A stretch of 64,000 bases of DNA from NCBI RefSeq assembly GCF_001885215.1, contig NZ_CP018091.1, positions 868,001-932,000 of the forward strand, in the 5' to 3' direction. The notes under the pieces were generated by a model. It did no database searches. It saw only the letters and a list, made by a program, of their open reading frames with translations, and was not told the origin of the DNA. Each line of letters opens with the position of its first letter. Within the stretch, counting starts at the first letter, position 1. Source of the stretch: Synechococcus sp. SynAce01 (GTDB lineage: Bacteria > Cyanobacteriota > Cyanobacteriia > PCC-6307 > Cyanobiaceae). Below, piece by piece: positions 45,932 to 54,402 of the stretch. The position numbers and the translations under genes were made by a program.

Positions 45932-47260
45932 TCAGCGCTTGATCTTCAGGCTGTCGAGATAGGCCTGGGGATTCTCCGGATCAAAGACGATGCCGTCAAA
46001 GAAGGTTTCCTTGCCCCGCGAGGAACCGCTGGGAATGTCGGCAGCGGGAACGCCCACCTCAATGGCCGCTTGACGCCAGAGATCTTCGCGGACCACCTTG
46101 TCAACAAGGGCCTTCGCCTGGGCGATGGTATCGAGCTGTCCGGGGTGGAACTTCCAGCGGATCGATTCCACCAGGAACCAGAGATTGAGGCTCTTGTAGG
46201 GGTAGGAAATCACACCGCGATCGCTGTTCCAGTAGAGCGGACCAAGCTTGGGATCGTTGGAGGTCTTCAGGTCGGCACCGAGCTTGTACTGGGCCTTGAG
46301 GGCCGGCTCAAGCACGGAAACCGGCGTGTTGAAGTAGGCCCGGGAGCTGAGCATCTGGGCGAGCGCCATCTTGTTCTCGGGCTTGTCGGCCCACTGCTGC
46401 GCCTCGATCAGTCCCTTGAGCAGGGCGATGGTGGCCTGCGGGTGCTTGTCGACCCAGTCAGCGCGCACAGCCAGGAATTCCTCCGGGTGAACGGGCCAGA
46501 TCTCGGCGGTGAGCGCGGCGATGTAGCCGATATTGTCGGCCACGATCCGGAACGGCCAGGGATCACCGGTGCTGAAGGCTTCCATCGAGCCGTTGCGCAT
46601 CCCCTGCAGCGTTTCAGTGGAGGGCACCGTCAGCAGCTCGATGTCCTTGTCGGGGTCGATGCCGCCTGCACCAAGCCAGTAGCGAATCCAGAGATCCTGA
46701 TTGGCATTGGCAAAGGTGTGGGCAGCCCGGAACTTGCGCCCATCGGTCTTGGGGAAGCCAAGGATGATCGCAGCAGCAGGGGTCAGGTTGACCCGCAGAT
46801 TGGCCTCCTTCAAGGAGTTGGACACGGCAATTCCATTGCCCTGGCTGCTCAGCTGCGCCAGCACGTACATCGGCACCTTCTTGCCGTTGGTGATGAGGCC
46901 CTCAGTGATCAGGTGCGGCATCGGCAATTGCCACTGGCCGCCGTCAATGCCGCCACCGGCTGAGCCGATCACCACGTTTTCACTGGCGTCGGGCCAGCTG
47001 GCCTGCTTGGCCAAGGTCACCTCAAGGCCATGCTTGGCAAAGAAGCCTTGTTCCACACCGGCCACCAGGGCAGCGGCCTCCAGGATCGGGACATAGCCAA
47101 GCGTGATCGACCTGGTTTCGAGCTTGGCCGCGGCCGTCGAATTAGAGCTGGCTCCATCAGCAAGTCCGCCCCGATCAGGAGCGTTCCCACAGGCGTTGAG
47201 CACCAGGGTGCTCGCCAGGGTGGCGCTGAAAATGGAGAGAAATCTGCGGCGACGCGGCAT
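45932..47260 (-). CDS. Nitrate/bicarbonate ABC transporter binding lipoprotein (NrtA/CmpA family)
   Basis: About 442 residues from the ATG at 47260. A lipobox ([12 protein letters not shown]) anchors it to the membrane. [64 protein letters not shown] and [26 protein letters not shown] mark the NrtA/CmpA family. Nitrate and bicarbonate members cannot be separated by eye. The permease and ATPase genes (nrtB, C, D or cmp) are not adjacent: hsp20 lies downstream in the opposite direction and a Crp-type regulator lies upstream. Confidence 0.88.
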   Translation of the reverse strand: MPRRRRFLSIFSATLASTLVLNACGNAPDRGGLADGASSNSTAAAKLETRSITLGYVPILEAAALVAGVEQGFFAKHGLEVTLAKQASWPDASENVVIGSAGGGIDGGQWQLPMPHLITEGLITNGKKVPMYVLAQLSSQGNGIAVSNSLKEANLRVNLTPAAAIILGFPKTDGRKFRAAHTFANANQDLWIRYWLGAGGIDPDKDIELLTVPSTETLQGMRNGSMEAFSTGDPWPFRIVADNIGYIAALTAEIWPVHPEEFLAVRADWVDKHPQATIALLKGLIEAQQWADKPENKMALAQMLSSRAYFNTPVSVLEPALKAQYKLGADLKTSNDPKLGPLYWNSDRGVISYPYKSLNLWFLVESIRWKFHPGQLDTIAQAKALVDKVVREDLWRQAAIEVGVPAADIPSGSSRGKETFFDGIVFDPENPQAYLDSLKIKR

Positions 47261-47638
47261 GGTCAGGCTGACAAGAGAAAGAAGGGGAGAAAAATGGAAG
47301 CCAACAGAAAAACGACGCAATATCTCGCTCTTTGGCTGTGAAATTCTATAAACCTCGCGTCAGCGAGGTGGCCAGATCAGGATGCAGCCACGCCAGTCCA
47401 AGCGCCAAATCAAGCCCCGAATCAAGCGGGTTGGGGAAGGGATTGCTGGTCTCCATTCCTGCGGCCAGGGCTGCGGCTGCAGGACCCTAAGGCCGCTTGG
47501 GACGACGAAGCGAGAGAGTTGAATCATTGATTGTCTTTGTCATGCACGAGCGCGAATGGCAGCGATCAGCTCCGCCCATCCAGCCAATAAGGAAGGAAAC
47601 GAGGCAGAAGCGATCCAGCCAAGCTCAACCCGGCCGAG
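47261..47638. promoter_or_regulatory. Leader region of the NrtA-like gene with a stem-loop
   Basis: 378 bases without a gene between the NrtA-like start and the upstream Crp/Fnr gene. A perfect 7-bp stem ACCTCGC/GCGAGGT with a GTCA loop lies at 47352-47369. I looked for the NtcA consensus GTA-N8-TAC and saw none. Open frames here are short and look random. Confidence 0.5.
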
Positions 47639-48214
47639 CTAGAGGTGCCAGGGGTGCCCGTGGATTCCATGGGGAAGCAGCAGATCGACATCTCTCCTGG
47701 TCACGATCAGACCGCTGGCTTTGAAACGGCTCAAGGCTTTGGTCACGCTTACCCGGGTCATGCCGGTGAGATCAGCCAACATGCGATGGGTCAGGTTCAT
47801 TTCCTGCAGCGATACCACGGTGCCCTGACTGCTGATCATGCCAAAGCGTGCTCCGATCCAGTGCAGCAGATGGATCAGCCTGGAATCAACAGGCCGGAGC
47901 CTGCCGATCTGGAGCAGGCTGATGGCCTGGGCCATCTGGTGATGAAGACAGGCGGACAGCTCCTCATTCGACGGGCTGACTTCCTCCACACTGACCCTTG
48001 TCAGGCAGACTCTTTCCATGGCTTGCCCCTTCGAATTCAGGGGAGCAATCAGATCACCGGGACCGGCCAATCCGATCGTCACAACATCGCCATCCAGCGT
48101 CCAGGTATTGGCGCGGATGTAGCCATCGACCAATCTCCAGCAGAGATGGGACGGCAGGATGCTGGCTGCATCCAGCGTGAGCTGAAGTTTTTCTACGGTC
48201 AGGCTGTTGATCAT
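47639..48214 (-). CDS. Crp/Fnr-family transcription regulator
   Basis: About 191 residues from the ATG at 48214. A cupin-like effector domain (WRLVDGYIRANTWTLDGDVVTIGLAGPGDLIAPL) is joined to a Crp-type helix-turn-helix (NLTHRMLADLTGMTRVSVTKALSRFKASGLIVTRRDVDLLLP). Cyanobacterial relatives include NtcA and CysR-like proteins; the sequence is not NtcA-like enough to name it. The same orientation upstream of the NrtA-like gene makes a link with nitrogen or carbon supply plausible but not shown. Confidence 0.8.
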   Translation of the reverse strand: MINSLTVEKLQLTLDAASILPSHLCWRLVDGYIRANTWTLDGDVVTIGLAGPGDLIAPLNSKGQAMERVCLTRVSVEEVSPSNEELSACLHHQMAQAISLLQIGRLRPVDSRLIHLLHWIGARFGMISSQGTVVSLQEMNLTHRMLADLTGMTRVSVTKALSRFKASGLIVTRRDVDLLLPHGIHGHPWHL

Positions 48215-48478
48215 GAACCCAAGCAAAGGATGGAGTAATGAGAAAGAGGGAGTGAACCCCATCGGCAAGGGATCAACACGGCAAACATTTGTTTTGTTTT
48301 TCGTCTTTTTGCTGATGCCGAACCCTAGGGACTTGAGCGTGGACTTGGATCAATTCTGGCTAAAGGGTTCTTAATCCAGGCAATCAGCTGTCGTGATCGG
48401 ATTGACGCACTGTTGCTCCTTTCCCTGTGGATTGATGAACCGGCGTAAATTATTGATTCCATTGATTTCGCCAGCAGC

Positions 48479-49366
48479 GTGAGCCCTGGGCTTGGACCTG
48501 ATTTTTCTGCCCCTGGCTGGCTGGGCTGGGGTCGGCGGGTGAGCCTCGCCACCCGGCACGGCAAGGAGAAGGTGATCGCCAGGCCTTTCCGCAAGGGTCT
48601 GGGGGCGGAATTGGTGCTCGCCAGCGGCTTTGACACCGACAGCCTCGGCAGCTTCAGTGGCGAGCGGCCCCGGCTCAGCGATGCCGAAACCACCTGTCGC
48701 CTTAAGGCCGAAGCGGGAATGGCAGAAACCGGGCTGGATCTGGGCCTGGCCAGCGAAGGCAGCTTCGGGCCGCACCCGGCCCTGCCCTTTCTGCCCCTGG
48801 CGATGGAATGGATGGCCTGGGTGGACCGGGCCCAAGGCCTGGTGATCACCGAGCAGCTGGTCGGCTGTCGCACCAACTTCGACCATTGCACCGCCAGTCC
48901 CGGCGCGGATTTGGATCCGTGGCTGGACCGGATCGGCTTCCCCACCCACGCCGTGATTGTGCAACCCCATCGGGCTCGCGCGAAACCCTGCCTGAGCAAG
49001 GGCCTCGGCGCCGTGGCCGAACTGCGCGAGGCGATCGAGCAGGCCAGCCGTGCCTCCAGCGATGGGCTGGCCCTGCTGGAAACGGACATGCGCGCCCACC
49101 AAAATCCCACCCGGATGGCCTCGATCCGGGTGCTGGCCTTCAAGTTGGTGCGCCGGATCGCCAGTCCCTGCCCAACCTGCGGGGCCCCGGGCTGGGGAAG
49201 GGTCGACGTGCTGCTGGGGCTGCCCTGTGACTGGTGCGGCACGGCCACAGACCTGGTGCGCAGCGAGCGCTTCGGCTGCGTGAGTTGCTCAGCCAGTGAG
49301 GAGCGGCCGCGCGCCGATGGGCTCACCAAGGCCGATCCGCAGTTCTGCCCGCTCTGCAATCCCTGA
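48479..49366 (+). CDS. DUF6671-like protein with C-terminal zinc-ribbon cysteines
   Basis: 295 residues from a GTG at 48479. The segment ATRHGKEKVIARPFRKGLGAEL, GSFSGERPRLSDAETTCRLKAEAGM, LGLASEGSFGPHPALPFLPLAMEWMAWVD and TNFDH resembles DUF6671, a family of unknown function. The C-terminal third holds four CxxC pairs (CPTC, CDWC, CVSC, CPLC), a double zinc-ribbon arrangement. It is convergent with the Nramp-like gene. I do not know what it does. Confidence 0.65.
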   Translation: MSPGLGPDFSAPGWLGWGRRVSLATRHGKEKVIARPFRKGLGAELVLASGFDTDSLGSFSGERPRLSDAETTCRLKAEAGMAETGLDLGLASEGSFGPHPALPFLPLAMEWMAWVDRAQGLVITEQLVGCRTNFDHCTASPGADLDPWLDRIGFPTHAVIVQPHRARAKPCLSKGLGAVAELREAIEQASRASSDGLALLETDMRAHQNPTRMASIRVLAFKLVRRIASPCPTCGAPGWGRVDVLLGLPCDWCGTATDLVRSERFGCVSCSASEERPRADGLTKADPQFCPLCNP

Positions 49367-49390
49367 ACGGTTGACCCAGGATCCGTGGCC

Positions 49391-50689
49391 TCAGCGGCTG
49401 AGGCCAGTGACGGCGAAGAGCAGCACGAAGCCGCCAAGAACCAGCAGTCCCAGCCGCGCCACGGTGAGCAGAGCGGGGCCCAGCCGGCGGTCCGGCGGCA
49501 CCTGGCGGCCCTGGATCACCTGCAGATTCATCCAGCCGAGCAGGGGGGTGGTCACGAACGACACCACCATCGCCAGCTGCACCAAGGTGCCCATCGAGCT
49601 GGCGGAGAAGAGCAGAATCCCGGCGGCAGCAAAGCCATGAAGCCCGATCCAGAGGCTGTGGTCGCTCTGGTTCTGAACGTCGCGGCCCCGGAATCCCCGC
49701 AGCAGCCGCAGCCCGGCCGAAGCCGAACGGGGATAGCCATCCAGGCAGGTGAGGGTGGTGCTGAACATCGTGGTGAAGGCCGCCAGGGCAATCAGGAGAT
49801 AGGCCCACCCCCCCAGGCTGGCGGTATAGAGCTCGATCAGTTGCTGCGCAAAAACGGCACCGGCCGGCGAAAAGCTGCGGCCGGTGCCGTGCATCACCCA
49901 GGCCCCCAGGACCAGGAACAGCACCGCCATCAGCACAGTGGCGCCGTAGCCGATGTTGAAATCGGCCTCCAGCTCCGCTTGGCTGCCTTGATGGCCGGAA
50001 TCCTCGCTGCGCGCAAAGATCCACAGCGATGACCAGGCCGCCAGATCAAGCGGACAGGGCATCCAGCCCATCAGGGCAATCAGGAACGGCAGGGCCGGCA
50101 GGGTCCAGGGGCTGGGGCTGAACATCGCGGCGATCGGAGCCCCGGAGACAGGCCCTTGAAGCAGGGCGGCCAGGGTGGCGGCGGTGGTGCTCAGCACCAG
50201 GATCGCCACCACCAGCTTGCTCAACCGATCCAGGCTGCGGTAGTGCCCCCAGAGCAACAGCAGTAGAGAGAGAACCAGCAGCAGCACGGCCAGGTTGGTG
50301 GCACTCAGCAACGCCCCGATCGAGGCCGGCAGCAAGCTGGTGGCCAGGCTGCCGCTCACCGCTGCCACCGCCACGATGTTGGCCACGCCGGTGGCGGCGG
50401 TGATCAGCAGGAACAGGGGCAGATACCACCGTCCCTGGCGTTGGTAACCCTCCAGCAGGCTCAGTCCGGTGGCGGCGGTGAATCGCGTGCCGACCAACAA
50501 AAAGGGGTACTTGATCAGGTTGATCAGCAGCACCAGCGCCAGCAACCCGAGGCCGTAGCGGGCCCCCGCCTGGGTGGAGGCGACCAGGTGTGAACCACCG
50601 ATCGCGGCGCCGGCCAACAAAATGCCGGGTCCAAGGCTCTGGCGCAGACCAGCCAGGCGGGGGCGCGTCGAAGCGGCGGTAGGGATCAT
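49391..50689 (-). CDS. Nramp-related membrane transporter lacking the DPGN motif
   Basis: About 432 residues and 11 hydrophobic segments from the ATG at 50689 (TTG at 50698 possible). The start GPGILLAGAAIGGSHLVASTQAGARYGLGLL aligns with Nramp TM1, but the metal-binding DPGN is replaced by IGGSH; the TM6 motif MPH is replaced by GWMPCPLDLAAWSSLW. These features match Nramp-related proteins that do not use the classical metal site, so a substrate is not assigned. The IS element ends 13 bases before this ATG, and its orfB stop overlaps the start codon. Confidence 0.8.
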   Translation of the reverse strand: MIPTAASTRPRLAGLRQSLGPGILLAGAAIGGSHLVASTQAGARYGLGLLALVLLINLIKYPFLLVGTRFTAATGLSLLEGYQRQGRWYLPLFLLITAATGVANIVAVAAVSGSLATSLLPASIGALLSATNLAVLLLVLSLLLLLWGHYRSLDRLSKLVVAILVLSTTAATLAALLQGPVSGAPIAAMFSPSPWTLPALPFLIALMGWMPCPLDLAAWSSLWIFARSEDSGHQGSQAELEADFNIGYGATVLMAVLFLVLGAWVMHGTGRSFSPAGAVFAQQLIELYTASLGGWAYLLIALAAFTTMFSTTLTCLDGYPRSASAGLRLLRGFRGRDVQNQSDHSLWIGLHGFAAAGILLFSASSMGTLVQLAMVVSFVTTPLLGWMNLQVIQGRQVPPDRRLGPALLTVARLGLLVLGGFVLLFAVTGLSR

Positions 50690-51624
50690 GGCAGCCAAAG
50701 GCTGAGGTGGATGGCTTTTATTGGACAGATCTGGCCCCTGACATCGTTAACCTCGGGCGGGGAGGGACAGGGTTCAATTTGATTGTAGACCTCATTGGGA
50801 GTTTTGCCACCCAATGAGCTATGGGGTCTTACATGGCAGTACCTCCATAGGAATCGGGACAAGCTGATTTCAGCTTCCCAGCCATCGCTGTAGGCGCGCA
50901 GGTACACCTCCTCATATTTGACTGTCCTCCATAGTCTCTCCACCAGGATGTTGTCGTAGCAGCGCCCTCTACCAGACCAGCTGATCTTGATCTCCTCTGT
51001 CTTGAGCCTTGCCACGAAGTCACCGGAGGTGAACTGACACCCCTGATCGGAGTGGAAGATCTGTGGCTTTCGCCCAACGGTAAGAGCAATTTCCAAGGCC
51101 TCCAAGCAGAATTCCATGTCAAGGCTGTTGGAAAGTTTCCAGCTGAGAACATTCCGGGAGAACAGATCCACAACGGCCACCAGGTAGAGGAAGCCCTTCC
51201 GTAATGGGATATAGGTAATATCTGTTGCCCAAACCTGATCCACTTCCGTGACCTCCTTGAGGTCCACCAGGCAGGGAAAGCGCTCCGATGGGTCACCTGG
51301 CACCGTGGTGCGTGGCTTCTGGTAGATGGCCCGTAAACCCATGCACCGCATGAGGTTTCGGACACGGTCACGGCTGATCGGGATCCCTTCTCGGGCCAAA
51401 TACTGAACCATCCGACGGCTTCCAGAGGTTGGATCCTCCAAATACAGCGCATCGATCCTGGCCATGATCCCCAGGGTGGATTCAGGCACAGGGATGGGCT
51501 TGTAGTACAGCGTGGATCTGGGTAGCCCCAGGAGCTCGCACTGACGGCTGATCGTGATTTCTCGTTGGTCGTGATCGACCAGCTTTCGCAATTCACGGGC
51601 ATCAGAGCAGCTGTGACTTTTTTT
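50686..51624 (-). CDS. IS3-family transposase OrfB, copy 2
   Basis: The same DDE integrase core as copy 1 through KAIHL at the IS end. No stop lies inside the element; translation continues SLWLP and ends at TGA 50688-50686. Those bases overlap the ATG of the Nramp-related gene (ATGA), so the transposase and the transporter become translationally coupled. The start shown is nominal at the A run. Confidence 0.88.
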   Translation of the reverse strand, partial: KKSHSCSDARELRKLVDHDQREITISRQCELLGLPRSTLYYKPIPVPESTLGIMARIDALYLEDPTSGSRRMVQYLAREGIPISRDRVRNLMRCMGLRAIYQKPRTTVPGDPSERFPCLVDLKEVTEVDQVWATDITYIPLRKGFLYLVAVVDLFSRNVLSWKLSNSLDMEFCLEALEIALTVGRKPQIFHSDQGCQFTSGDFVARLKTEEIKISWSGRGRCYDNILVERLWRTVKYEEVYLRAYSDGWEAEISLSRFLWRYCHVRPHSSLGGKTPNEVYNQIEPCPSPPEVNDVRGQICPIKAIHLSLWLP

Positions 51625-51969
51625 TAAGCCACTCCAGTTCCATCTGGAGCTTGCCAATCTGCTGGAACAGTTCGCCTTCCTTGGCCTGGCTCTCGTCTTT
51701 GCCTTGAGTCTTTTTGCCCTTGGCGAAAAGCTCACTGGCTCCTTCCAGGAGCTGCTTCTTCCATTGGCTCACCTGGATCGGGTGCACCGCGTGGTCTGCA
51801 GCGATCTCCTGGAGCGTCCTGCGGCCACTGATCGCTTCCATGGCGACCTTGGACTTGAATTCTGGGCTGTGGGTACGGCGTTTGCTCATCGGTAGGAGCC
51901 CCTTTCAGGGGCGGTGCCCCGCCTCAAAGGTTAACGATGGGGCCTGTCCAGAAAACCCAGACCACCTCA
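50703..51969 (-). mobile_element. IS3-family insertion sequence, copy 2 (1267 bp)
   Basis: Same length, same end sequences and same translated ORFs as the copy at 34795-36061, but on the minus strand. The flanks are GGC on both sides (50700-50702 and 51970-51972), so the 3-bp target duplication is intact. Both copies have AAGGC before the left flank in the plus orientation. It interrupts the leader of the Nramp-related gene. Confidence 0.93.
51602..51889 (-). CDS. IS3-family transposase OrfA, copy 2
   Basis: 95 residues, identical in translation to copy 1. The A8 run is on the minus strand at 51625-51618. Confidence 0.9.
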   Translation of the reverse strand: MSKRRTHSPEFKSKVAMEAISGRRTLQEIAADHAVHPIQVSQWKKQLLEGASELFAKGKKTQGKDESQAKEGELFQQIGKLQMELEWLKKKSQLL

Positions 51970-52102
51970 GGCAGCCATCAGTTTGACCAATCGGCCAGCC
52001 GCCAGACCATCCGCAAAGCACAGAGTTGGCCCCTGCTGGCGGCGCCAATGTGGGTGATGCCGAATCACGATTTGGCCACAGCCATCAAGGCACCACGAAA
52101 TG
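51970..52102. other. Native upstream DNA of the Nramp-like gene, now displaced
   Basis: These bases originally joined the Nramp-like start at 50702 before the IS inserted. They would have contained its promoter and leader. No gene is seen. Confidence 0.5.
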
Positions 52103-52136
52103 AAAAATCCCGGCCATGTACAGACACACAGCCGGG
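52103..52136 (-). terminator. Intrinsic terminator of the sbtA-sbtB unit
   Basis: On the minus strand CCCGGC and GCCGGG form a 6-bp stem around a 16-base loop, followed by ATTTTT. It starts 29 bases after the sbtB stop, in the correct orientation. Confidence 0.65.
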
Positions 52137-52164
52137 AACACAAAACAGCTTGGATCAGATCAGG

Positions 52165-52479
52165 TCAGAACTTGTGATCGCGCAGGGCTTCCACCTGGTA
52201 GATATAAGTGATGATCGAGTAGTCCGCGTAAAACTTGGCTTCGATCTCATGGATGATCTTGTCAGCCAGCTCGCGGGTGCCAGTGAGGACCTCGATTTTC
52301 ACATTAGAGAGAGTGTGCGAGACGATTGGATCTCCCGTGGAGCGCACATTGCGGCTGCCTTCCCCACCAGCTGAATTCACAGTGTACCCGGTGGCACCTG
52401 CCGCTTTGATGAGCTTGATGAGTTTCTTGGAGAGGATTTCCTCCCCAACAATCACCAACTTCCAAACTTGCTGACTCAT
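52165..52479 (-). CDS. sbtB: PII-like regulator of bicarbonate transport
   Basis: 104 residues with a ferredoxin-like PII fold: [39 protein letters not shown], then [50 protein letters not shown]. SbtB proteins bind adenine nucleotides including cAMP and form trimers on SbtA. The short form here ends in DHKF and lacks the C-terminal CGPxGC-type redox motif found in some SbtB. It follows sbtA on the same strand after about 35 bases. Confidence 0.93.
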   Translation of the reverse strand: MSQQVWKLVIVGEEILSKKLIKLIKAAGATGYTVNSAGGEGSRNVRSTGDPIVSHTLSNVKIEVLTGTRELADKIIHEIEAKFYADYSIITYIYQVEALRDHKF

Positions 52480-52514
52480 AGCTTTAACTCGCGATTGGTT
52501 TTGATTTTAAAAGC

Positions 52515-53510
52515 TTAACCACCGATCATCTGAGCAATCCCGATGAAGAGCGGAATGCCGATGGCGATCGCCACTGGAGTTCCGATGGCGGTGGAGGCAC
52601 CAATGTAGGCGGAGGGATTCGCCGTGGGAATGCCAGCTCGCAGGGTCGGAGGACCCGAAATATCAGAGCTGGAAGCAGCGATCACAGCCAGCACCACAGC
52701 GCCACCGATGCTGAAGCCGGTGATCTTGTGAATGAGCAGGCCAACACCAAAACCGATGAAACCATGCACCAGCGGTGCGATAAAAGCATAGATGGCAAAC
52801 CATTGGGCCACTTTGCGCAGCTCATTCATGCGCTGTGCAGCCTCCATACCCATGATGATCATGAGAACGGAGAGGAAGCCCCGGAAAAGCAGATCGTAAA
52901 AGCCTTTATAAACAGATTCAGGCCTGGTCAAAATGCCGAGTGCAACGCCAAGGAGCATGGCCGTGACAGCAGAGCTCTGAAGACTTTCTTTGATGATTGG
53001 CCAGATCTCAACATTGTCAGATGCGTCAGCGGATTTACGGCTGGTGTAGATGCTTGCCACCACGATCGCCGTCACCAGCGCCGGAATGTCCATGAACGGA
53101 TAAAGGGCAGCACTCCAGGCCTCAAATGGGATTTTTGACGCTTCCAGCTGGGGCAGAACAGCGGCGAGGGTGGAACCACTCACGGCACCAAACAATCCAC
53201 CTGTTGCTATCGCATCGGTGAATCTGATTCCCGGTAATCGCGCCAAGGTGAATTGGCTGATTAACACGATCAGGATGCCTATCAGCACAGCTCCCAGTGC
53301 CGGGAGAAGGATCTCAGTGAGGTTGGAATTGCGAATGGCGATGCCTGCGCTCAAGCCGATCTTCAAAAGCAAGAAGAAAGTGATGAACTTGTACATGGCA
53401 TCTGGGATCGCCAATTGGCTGCCGAATGAGGCAACGACGATGCCGCCGATCAGAAAACCTAGAGTTGGAGACTGAATCTGCTTAATAAAAAGCTCAAAGA
53501 AGTCGGACAA
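52515..53510 (-). CDS. sbtA: Sodium-dependent bicarbonate transporter
   Basis: 331 residues from a TTG at 53510, chosen because AGAGGA lies six bases upstream and the family starts with DF..FI.QIQSPTLGFLIGG; the ATG at 53591 would add 27 unusual residues. Ten hydrophobic segments with FTDAIATGGLFGAVSGSTLAAVLP and SSDISGPPTLRAGIPTANPSAYIGASTAIGTPVAIAIGIPLF near the end are distinctive of SbtA. It concentrates bicarbonate using the Na+ gradient. Expression of relatives is induced by low CO2; a TTA-N7-TAA site lies at 53723. Confidence 0.94.
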   Translation of the reverse strand: MSDFFELFIKQIQSPTLGFLIGGIVVASFGSQLAIPDAMYKFITFFLLLKIGLSAGIAIRNSNLTEILLPALGAVLIGILIVLISQFTLARLPGIRFTDAIATGGLFGAVSGSTLAAVLPQLEASKIPFEAWSAALYPFMDIPALVTAIVVASIYTSRKSADASDNVEIWPIIKESLQSSAVTAMLLGVALGILTRPESVYKGFYDLLFRGFLSVLMIIMGMEAAQRMNELRKVAQWFAIYAFIAPLVHGFIGFGVGLLIHKITGFSIGGAVVLAVIAASSSDISGPPTLRAGIPTANPSAYIGASTAIGTPVAIAIGIPLFIGIAQMIGG

Positions 53511-53721
53511 TTCAAATCCTCTGGTGTTTTGGAAAATGAGGTTGCTGGGAGAATTAAAGGGGATTGGACCTAATTCGGACCAAGCCTGCAACCAGACTGA
53601 TGTGTTTCAGCCCGTGTGTTCCAGGACACATGCGACTGCTCGAGCTGATGCCATCGCCATAGGCAAGAAAAACCACACGAGGTGATTTTGATGCCTGACA
53701 GGCACACAAGACCCCAAAAAC

Positions 53722-53736
53722 GTTAATGAAATTAAC
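53722..53736. promoter_or_regulatory. LysR-type site TTA-N7-TAA upstream of sbtA
   Basis: GTTAAT-GAA-ATTAAC is a perfect 15-bp inverted repeat that contains TTA-N7-TAA, the spacing reported for the LysR regulator CmpR. It lies about 213 bases upstream of the sbtA TTG. Confidence 0.5.
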
Positions 53737-54176
53737 CTTTAATGCGGATCCCGTTCTTGGTCAGGGCGAACGGGTGAACCTTGAGCGTGAAGGCCTGACC
53801 TCACGCTTGGTTTTTGACAACAGCTGCGAAGCTGACCTCCCCAATCAAAAGTCCAGGCGCAAGAGACTGCGGCTGCGCGACACCAATCTCCTCGGAAAAT
53901 TCGGACGAAATGTCCAGTTGGTGATGTCTCGTCAGTGAAGTGCCATGGGTTGGGAGAGGACCTGAAAGAGATCAGATTGATGGTCTATGCCATCAACCGA
54001 TAGAAACGGAAGATTGACCAGGGTGCTTAGGCCCAGATAGGAGCGCAAGGGACGAATCCCCTGAGGGATCAAAAGCGCTCAGCAGGGAGACATAAAGGAT
54101 TGATGTATTGGTTGCGTGACGTTAATTCCATCACGATGGCACTGGGTGCCTGCTGGACAAAGAGTTGCAAATCCTA

Positions 54177-54197
54177 CAGATAAGCTGGGATTATCTG
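54177..54197. promoter_or_regulatory. Inverted repeat in the flv3 leader or promoter
   Basis: CAGATAA and TTATCTG, seven bases apart, are perfect complements about 206 bases before the flv3 ATG. The spacing of seven matches the sbtA site, although the arm sequence differs. Confidence 0.45.
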
Positions 54198-54402
54198 ACG
54201 GCGATCTGATCGGCATATTGCGGGGGGAAACCATAACGATTGCCGGCTTCCGTAACGGCTGGGCGTGAAATCTGCCGGTGGCCCAAGCCCTGCCTATGGC
54301 GGCCATCAGATGGCCGAATCGGCCCGGACAGGCCCGGACGGCTCTGGAGCCAGGGAAATCCCAGCGGAGTTTCTAGAGTCGGTGTCCTTGCAGACGCCGT
54401 CG

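Larger units (their letters stand above)
53511..54402. promoter_or_regulatory. Divergent control region between sbtA and flv3
   Basis: Nearly 900 bases. Three perfect palindromes are seen: TGCCTG-A-CAGGCA (53692-53704), GTTAAT-GAA-ATTAAC (53722-53736) and CAGATAA-N7-TTATCTG (54177-54197). A weak -35/-10 pair (TTGCAA 18 bases from GATTAT) overlaps the third. A 70-codon open frame (53726-53938, plus) overlaps the second palindrome; its product looks unstructured and I leave it uncalled. Confidence 0.6.

Noticed and set aside
47261-47638. NtcA-binding site before the NrtA-like gene
   Set aside because: No GTA-N8-TAC pattern found by reading the region.
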